Part shown: positions 6,127 through 10,809 of the stretch, one piece after another
How the letters are laid out: every line of letters starts with the position of its first letter
How positions within the stretch are numbered: the first letter of the stretch is position 1
DNA from: Methanobacteriota archaeon
GTDB lineage: Archaea > Thermoplasmatota > Poseidoniia > Poseidoniales > Poseidoniaceae
Assembly (NCBI GenBank): GCA_002719475.1
Contig: PBHQ01000027.1
Coordinates: 1-10,809, forward strand
Length of the DNA stretch: 10,809 nt
Reading direction: 5' to 3'
Program-made: the position numbers and the translations under genes
The notes under the pieces: generated by a model
The model's input: the letters and a program-made list of their open reading frames with translations, nothing else
Told to the model about the DNA's origin: nothing
Database searches by the model: none

Positions 6127-7521
6127 ATGAGCGAAACGAGTATTGTGACCCCAGGCGAAAGTGTTGGGGATGCAGAGAATTGGCAAGCTGGAGAAGGGGT
6201 GACTGCTATTGCAGGGAAATTGGTTGCAACCACTCTCGGAGAAGTCAATTTCAATTCTGAAGAGAATACGGTTAATGTGCACTCGCTGACAATTTCTCCC
6301 CCTAGCGTCAAAGTTGGAGATATGGTCATTGCAGAGGTTGCAAAGATTCGAGAATCGATGCTTGAAGCAAGAATCATTCACGTCGAAGGAAATGATGGAA
6401 GAGAACCTCTACCAAATCAGTTGTACGGACAGATGCACGTCACCAAGATGGTTGACAGGTATCTGCATAATGCCAGCGATGGAGTCCGTAGAAGAGACAT
6501 CATCAGAGCAGCGGTGACCGATGTTGACCCTGTTGTAAGGCTCGATATGCGGAGCGATGACGATTGTGGAGTCTTGCAGGCTATCTGCCCACAATGTGGA
6601 GAGTGGTTACAGACTGCCGAGCATGAGGATTGGAATGTTGCTTGCTCTGGGTGTGATTACATTTCATTCCGCGCCCTCTCCAAGAGTTTCGGTCTTGGCT
6701 ATGAGGCTTCGCAAGGTGATAGTCCTGATTACAACAAATCCGGTAAGCGCTGGGGCAAGGAAGCCGAGCAACACTTTTCTGCAGGCCCAAGTGCTCGCAG
6801 CAATCGTATCGCTGTTGACTATCGCAATGATGGGCGCCAGACTGAATACTTCCGCTTTGAAGGGATGCAAGGAGGTGGCGGCGGTGGCCGTAGAGAACGC
6901 CCCAAGGGCCGCAAACTCTTCGTCGGTGGACTCTCGCAGAAGGTGAGCGATGATGACCTGTTGGAAGCATTCCAAAAATTCGGAAAGGTCGTCGATCATA
7001 TCGTCATGAAAGATTCAGAGACTGGTAACAACCGTGGTTTCGGATTCGTCACCTTCGCTGAAGATAAGGATGGAGACAAGGCAATTGCCGGATTGAACAA
7101 GAAGGATTTCATGGGCCGAAACTTAACTGTAAACGATGCAGGAGACAAGAAGGGCGACAAGAAAGGTGCCAAAGGTGGACGCAAGAAAGCGGAAGGAACT
7201 AGACTGTATGTTGGCGGACTACCATGGAAGATGACCAATGATGACTTGACCAAAGTTTTCTCTGAACACGGTAAGGTCACAGATTGTCACATCATCATGG
7301 ATGGAGATCGTTCCAAAGGCTTTGGATTTGTCACCGTGACCGACGAGACCGCAGATGTAGTGATCGAGGCCTTGGATGGGCACTCTGTCGAAGGGCGCCG
7401 TCTCAAGGTCCAGAAAGCCAAAGGTGGAAAATCTGGAGGCCGAGGTGGCGGAAAGAAAGGTGGCAGGGAACGTTCTTCTCGCGAGATGCAAGCCCGTAAG
7501 GAAGAAGGTATAGAGGATTGA
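6127..7521 (+). CDS. csl4: Exosome cap subunit Csl4 fused to two RRM domains (464 aa)
   Basis: Csl4 caps the archaeal exosome, the 3'-5' RNA-degrading and tailing machine, and helps recruit RNA and partners such as DnaG. Residues 1 to about 60 match the Csl4 N-terminal domain (VTPGESVGD at 7-15, then a Gly-rich AGEGV). The S1 domain spans about 63-140 (VKVGDMVIAEV, GQMHVTKMVDRYL, RRRDIIRAAV). A zinc ribbon follows with Cys154, 157, 173 and 176, then RALSKSFG. Archaeal Csl4 normally ends near here, at under about 200 residues. This protein continues through a linker with six glycines (249-254) into RRM1 (about 262-337; RNP2 LFVGGL 264-269, RNP1 RGFGFVTF 303-310), a Lys/Gly linker, RRM2 (about 358-430; RNP2 LYVGGL 360-365, RNP1 KGFGFVTV 397-404) and a basic Gly/Lys/Arg tail. 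RRMs are uncommon in archaea, and this fusion is unusual. The next gene starts right after the stop codon. Confidence 0.9.
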   Translation: MSETSIVTPGESVGDAENWQAGEGVTAIAGKLVATTLGEVNFNSEENTVNVHSLTISPPSVKVGDMVIAEVAKIRESMLEARIIHVEGNDGREPLPNQLYGQMHVTKMVDRYLHNASDGVRRRDIIRAAVTDVDPVVRLDMRSDDDCGVLQAICPQCGEWLQTAEHEDWNVACSGCDYISFRALSKSFGLGYEASQGDSPDYNKSGKRWGKEAEQHFSAGPSARSNRIAVDYRNDGRQTEYFRFEGMQGGGGGGRRERPKGRKLFVGGLSQKVSDDDLLEAFQKFGKVVDHIVMKDSETGNNRGFGFVTFAEDKDGDKAIAGLNKKDFMGRNLTVNDAGDKKGDKKGAKGGRKKAEGTRLYVGGLPWKMTNDDLTKVFSEHGKVTDCHIIMDGDRSKGFGFVTVTDETADVVIEALDGHSVEGRRLKVQKAKGGKSGGRGGGKKGGRERSSREMQARKEEGIED

Positions 7522-9234
7522 GTGGTGTACATGAGTGAGGAGCCCGAGTGGTTGCTCCTCGACGGCTACGAGGATGAACCCGCTGCATTTGGCGTCCCTC
7601 CATATGTCGGGTTTCATGTTCGTTACATCGCTGGAGTACTAGAGGAAAGAGGAATCGCCTATCGCTATCGCACCATCGACCAATGGCGACTTGACAAGGA
7701 TACTTCCGATTTAGCGGGAGTAGTCGTACTTGCCGGCGCTGTAGTACCAGGAAAATATCTCAGAGGGACTCCGATCAGCAATAGAGAAATTGACGAACTG
7801 CTGCGCCTGATTCCATCTGATTTGCCGGTACTCTGTGGAGGATGGGCGATACGACTGTGGCGTCAAAGTGGCTGGATGCCACTCAGACGGAACATCTTTT
7901 TGGCCGTGCAAGATACTGATGCTACTCTGAATCATTTCCTTGTTAATGGCGAGTGGAAACATCAAAGACGTAGCTCAGAGGAATGGACAAAATGGGCACA
8001 ATCTGGTGCTGCATCATTGGCAGTAACTTCACATCCTGATTTGAATGGACCGCTTACTTACGAGGTAGAAGTTTACCAAGGCTGTGTTAGATACAAACGC
8101 GGTTGCAAGTTCTGCATTGAGCCGAAAAAGGGCGTTCCGATTTGGCGAAGCCCAGAAGATATCATCGAAGAAGTGCGAATTGCCCATGATAATGGTGTCG
8201 TGAACGTAAGACTCGGCGGGATGACTGATGTGTACACCTACATGGCTGAAGGAGTGGTTGAACTGGAGTACCCTGTTCCAGACCCTGAACCAATCGCCCG
8301 GCTCCTGCACGGTTTGAGGGAGGATGAAAGAATGGATATTCTCGCTGTCGACAATGGTAATCCTTCGATTATCGCAGAAAACCTAGAGCCTGCCACCGAG
8401 ATAACAAAGACGCTATGCGAGACACTCTCAGACGGCTCGGTACTCTCTTTCGGGTTGGAAAGCGCAGACCCTGATATTCATGAAGCCAATTGGCTGAACT
8501 GCTCTCCTGAACAACTCAAAACTGCGGTGCGCCTGGTTAACGAATATGGTAAGGAGAGAGGGGAAAGAGGATTACCAAAACTATTACCTGGGCTGAATTT
8601 CATCGCTGGACTCAATGGCGAAACCAATACTTCATACACACACAACAGAGAACTACTCCAACAATTGAAGGAGGAAGAATTGTGGCTTCGCCGAATCAAT
8701 ATCAGACAGGTGGAAGGAAAAGGTTTCCAAGAGGTTGAAGAGGAGCCTTTCAAGCAATTCAAAGAATGGGTTAGAGATGAAATAGATGCACCACTATTGA
8801 AAGAAATGTTTCCAGCAGGACAAGTCCTGAAACGGGTCCGTTGGGAGAGCCACGACAATCGTATCCGCATTCCTTCGCAATTATCAGAAGAACATCGTTC
8901 TCCAAAGATTCATGGTAAGGCTGGAGTCACCTTTGGCCGGCAGATCGGTGCTTACCCAATCCTCATCGGAGTACCATATCACATTCCTCTAGAAAGTGAA
9001 TCCGATATTTTGGTAACTTCCCATGGTAAGAGAAGCATAACCGGAGTAGAAACTGGGCTCAATATTAACACGGTAACTCAATCACAATTGCAGGCTATTC
9101 CGGGTATTGGAGAGAAGACTGCATGGCGAATAATCTCTCAAAGAGCCAAGAAGATGAACAAAGGCCAGGAATTTGGATTCGATGAAGCATTTGAGAGTCT
9201 AGAGATACCTGAGGCCGCACGCAGCGTATTCTGA
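7522..9234 (+). CDS. Radical SAM protein with C-terminal helix-hairpin-helix (COG1031/MJ1487-like)
   Basis: This is a predicted [4Fe-4S]-cluster radical SAM protein of the uncharacterised archaeal family I know as COG1031. The cluster motif is Cys188, Cys195 and Cys198 in a C-x6-C-x2-C arrangement (GCVRYKRGCKFCIEP), not the usual C-x3-C-x2-C. RLGGMTDVYTY follows at 230-240 and SFGLESAD at 309-316. Near the C-terminus a block FGRQIGAYPILIGVP (471-485) precedes a helix-hairpin-helix at about 513-540 (AIPGIGEKTAWRI), a nucleic-acid-binding fold. The N-terminal 170 residues resemble a cobalamin-binding-like or Rossmann region but lack a motif I can name. The substrate is unknown; an RNA modification role is inferred from the helix-hairpin-helix and the csl4 neighbour. 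Starts GTG 7522, GTG 7525 and ATG 7531 are in frame. GAGG at 7513-7516 inside the csl4 end favours one of the GTGs. The next gene abuts with no spacer. Confidence 0.85.
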   Translation: MVYMSEEPEWLLLDGYEDEPAAFGVPPYVGFHVRYIAGVLEERGIAYRYRTIDQWRLDKDTSDLAGVVVLAGAVVPGKYLRGTPISNREIDELLRLIPSDLPVLCGGWAIRLWRQSGWMPLRRNIFLAVQDTDATLNHFLVNGEWKHQRRSSEEWTKWAQSGAASLAVTSHPDLNGPLTYEVEVYQGCVRYKRGCKFCIEPKKGVPIWRSPEDIIEEVRIAHDNGVVNVRLGGMTDVYTYMAEGVVELEYPVPDPEPIARLLHGLREDERMDILAVDNGNPSIIAENLEPATEITKTLCETLSDGSVLSFGLESADPDIHEANWLNCSPEQLKTAVRLVNEYGKERGERGLPKLLPGLNFIAGLNGETNTSYTHNRELLQQLKEEELWLRRINIRQVEGKGFQEVEEEPFKQFKEWVRDEIDAPLLKEMFPAGQVLKRVRWESHDNRIRIPSQLSEEHRSPKIHGKAGVTFGRQIGAYPILIGVPYHIPLESESDILVTSHGKRSITGVETGLNINTVTQSQLQAIPGIGEKTAWRIISQRAKKMNKGQEFGFDEAFESLEIPEAARSVF

Positions 9235-9999
9235 ATGGTGATGAACCAGTACCTCTTCTGCGGATTGATGCAGTCAATACGCGAGGCCGCAGCATCCCTG
9301 TCCAAGGATTGTCGGGAAATAGCCGACAGAACCCTTGCAAATTCCCCCAAAGTTGGCCTCTACTACAATCCATTGGAGTATGCTTGGGCCCCACATTCAG
9401 AATACATAAGCAGGTTCGCAGGACTGGGTGCCAAGACGTTGATGGTAGGAATGAATCCGGGACATGGAATGGGTAATACTGGCATTCCTTTCGGTTGTCC
9501 AGAACAGGTCGAGAAGACGCTTGGAATTGTCGATTTAGAAGTAGCACAGCCTCCAGTGCTTCACCCAAAGAGGCCTGTATTTGGTCTTGAATGCCCAAAA
9601 CCAGAGATATCCGGGCGCCGTATCTGGACTCTGCTCTCCAATCTCTACGGTTCACCTGAAGAGATTCACAAGAATGTCTACATCGTAAATCATTGCCCAC
9701 TATGGATCTTCACACCCAAGGGAGGAAACTTGACTCCAGACAAACTCAACACAAACGAGGGTGGTGAATTGTTGGCTAGATGTGACGAACACTTACTAGA
9801 AGTGGCGCGATTACTCGAGGTAAACAGAATCGTTGCAGTTGGAAATTATGCCTATCAGCGAATTGAACGTCTTTCACATGGACTTCAATTACAAAAAATA
9901 CCTCACCCCAGCCCAGCCAGTCCTTTAGCAAATCGAAACCATGGACTGGATTGGAGAAACATGGTGACTACTGTTTTGATGCAGAATAGCCATGACTGA
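9235..9999 (+). CDS. SMUG1-like (family 3) uracil-DNA glycosylase
   Basis: This enzyme would cut uracil, and possibly oxidised pyrimidines, from DNA to start base excision repair. The family's motif 1 is GMNPGHG at 72-78 with the likely water-positioning Asn74, followed by NTGIPFG (81-87). The uracil-binding segment is NHCPL at 152-156, then NLTPDKL (165-171) as in animal SMUG1. Motif 2 is HPSPASPLAN at 224-233, with catalytic-loop His224. Motif 1 is one residue shorter than the animal GMNPGPFGM form. The length (254 aa) is close to animal SMUG1. Archaea usually rely on UDG families 4 and 5, so a SMUG1 type is unusual and may have been acquired by transfer. ATG at 9235 follows the radical SAM stop codon directly; ATG at 9241 and 9268 are alternatives. 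No ribosome binding site is seen, which suggests coupled translation. Confidence 0.88.
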   Translation: MVMNQYLFCGLMQSIREAAASLSKDCREIADRTLANSPKVGLYYNPLEYAWAPHSEYISRFAGLGAKTLMVGMNPGHGMGNTGIPFGCPEQVEKTLGIVDLEVAQPPVLHPKRPVFGLECPKPEISGRRIWTLLSNLYGSPEEIHKNVYIVNHCPLWIFTPKGGNLTPDKLNTNEGGELLARCDEHLLEVARLLEVNRIVAVGNYAYQRIERLSHGLQLQKIPHPSPASPLANRNHGLDWRNMVTTVLMQNSHD

Positions 10000-10000
10000 C

Positions 10001-10009
10001 TTTGATAAG
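10001..10009 (+). promoter_or_regulatory. TATA-like box before the acyl-CoA synthetase gene
   Basis: TTTGATAAG is centred 26 nt before the ATG at 10031, the spacing expected for leaderless archaeal transcription. The 21 nt between the box and the ATG hold no ribosome binding site. It mirrors the TATA-like box of the secreted protein gene and suggests that the acyl-CoA synthetase has its own transcript. Confidence 0.5.
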
Positions 10010-10030
10010 TAGGACTACTTCTCCGAGTCC

Positions 10031-10809
10031 ATGGCTGAGAATGAGATGCAGTGGGCGTGGCCGAAAGCGGATGCACATAGAGACTGGAGTCAACCTCGAG
10101 GAGATGACCCAAAAACGTTGTACCAGATGCTGATGCAAAGCGTTGAGAGATTCGCAGATATGCCCTGTATTGGATGGGTACAAGAGGCAGGAATGCCTAG
10201 AACTAACCTGACTTACTCCGAATTCGCTTCATTGGTTGACGCGGTATCAAATGGATTGCGAAGTAAGGGTGTTATTCCGGGAGAGCGCGTCGCCTTGATT
10301 ACGGATAATTGCTTTGAGTGGGCCGCAATAGCCTATGCAACCAACAAAATTGGCGCAGCATATACTGGAATGTATACTCATCAGCATGGCGAAGATTGGA
10401 AATTCATCATCGGAGATTCTACACCTACTGTCATTGTGGTTGCAGATACTGGAGTTCTAGACAGATTGATTGCCAACCTTTCAGAAAACGCTGCTGATTG
10501 GCCATCTGGTGGAATCATTCTACTAGGAGACGAGCCTGCAAATGAATTGCCTCCTGATGGTGTTGAAGTTCAGAACTGGAAAGATTTCGTCTCTGCTGGC
10601 CGCGCTGCCAAGAGCGATGAAAAGCCATTTGACGACTTCAAGGCCTTGGCGACTCTGATTTACACCAGTGGAACTACTGGTAACCCCAAGGGAGTAATGT
10701 TGTCGAACTGGAATCTGCTCTCCAACATCATCGCAGTACAATCCGTTTTCGAAATCTATGTTGGAGATAGAAACGCTGCTTTCCTACCATGGGCTCACTC
10801 ATTTGGTAG
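10031..10809 (+). CDS. AMP-forming long-chain acyl-CoA synthetase, N-terminal part (cut by the window end)
   Basis: The frame from ATG 10031 stays open for 259 codons to the last base. It belongs to the adenylate-forming (ANL) superfamily. The ATP-binding P-loop YTSGTTGNPKG is at residues 211-221, followed by VMLSNWNLLSN and, at the edge, AFLPWAHSFG, which matches the long-chain fatty acid CoA ligase group (COG1022-like). The earlier segment GVIPGERVALITDNCFEW (about 80-97) is the usual N-terminal core. The enzyme would activate a fatty acid with ATP to acyl-AMP and then form acyl-CoA, in the cytoplasm or at the membrane. The C-terminal half, with the hinge and catalytic lysine, lies outside the window, so the exact substrate cannot be read. 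It starts 31 nt after the SMUG1-like gene and probably has its own promoter. Confidence 0.9.
   Translation, partial: MAENEMQWAWPKADAHRDWSQPRGDDPKTLYQMLMQSVERFADMPCIGWVQEAGMPRTNLTYSEFASLVDAVSNGLRSKGVIPGERVALITDNCFEWAAIAYATNKIGAAYTGMYTHQHGEDWKFIIGDSTPTVIVVADTGVLDRLIANLSENAADWPSGGIILLGDEPANELPPDGVEVQNWKDFVSAGRAAKSDEKPFDDFKALATLIYTSGTTGNPKGVMLSNWNLLSNIIAVQSVFEIYVGDRNAAFLPWAHSFG

Noticed and set aside
9095..9700. Minus-strand 201-codon open frame opposite the radical SAM end and the SMUG1-like gene
   Set aside because: Both plus-strand genes have clear family motifs here; the antisense translation shows none.

Overview
The window looks like a piece of a mesophilic marine euryarchaeal genome, most likely Marine Group II (Ca. 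Poseidoniales, Thermoplasmatota). This is inferred from content: an archaeal exosome Csl4 protein, an archaeal-type aspartate-semialdehyde dehydrogenase, a COG1031-type radical SAM protein, a COG2263/METTL5-type methyltransferase, a very acidic secreted protein with LDL-receptor-A-like repeats, moderate G+C by eye, and TATA-like boxes about 26-28 nt upstream of start codons that fit leaderless transcription. No marker gene fixes the taxonomy.

Layout. Positions 1-2637 (minus strand) hold one long reading frame for a secreted, acidic, cysteine-containing surface protein. It is interrupted by a single in-frame TGA at 1303-1305. The N-terminal 444 residues (1303-2637) carry a signal peptide. The same frame then stays open for 434 more codons to the window edge. 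That distal part holds two LDLR-A-like repeats, a DxDGDG calcium-type loop and a 21-bp tandem repeat encoding Asp/His/Gly heptads. A divergent intergenic region of about 100 bp follows.

From 2742 to the right edge everything is on the plus strand and tightly packed: asd; a 414-aa unknown protein with a long acidic, proline-rich linker; a 101-aa zinc-ribbon protein; a METTL5/COG2263-like methyltransferase; a Csl4 exosome cap protein fused to two RRM domains; a COG1031-type radical SAM protein with a C-terminal helix-hairpin-helix; a SMUG1-like uracil-DNA glycosylase; and the N-terminal half of a long-chain acyl-CoA synthetase that runs off the window.

How they fit together. asd (lysine/threonine/methionine pathway) and the acyl-CoA synthetase (fatty acid activation) are metabolic. 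Between them lies a nucleic-acid block: putative RNA methyltransferase, exosome cap with RRMs, radical SAM protein of unknown function, and DNA glycosylase. The last three abut with no spacer between stop and start, which suggests co-transcription and translational coupling. The most notable items are the Csl4-RRM-RRM fusion and its coupling to the radical SAM and SMUG1-like genes, the hairpin next to the csl4 ribosome binding site, and the interrupted secreted protein with its LDLR-A-like repeats and Asp/His repeat.
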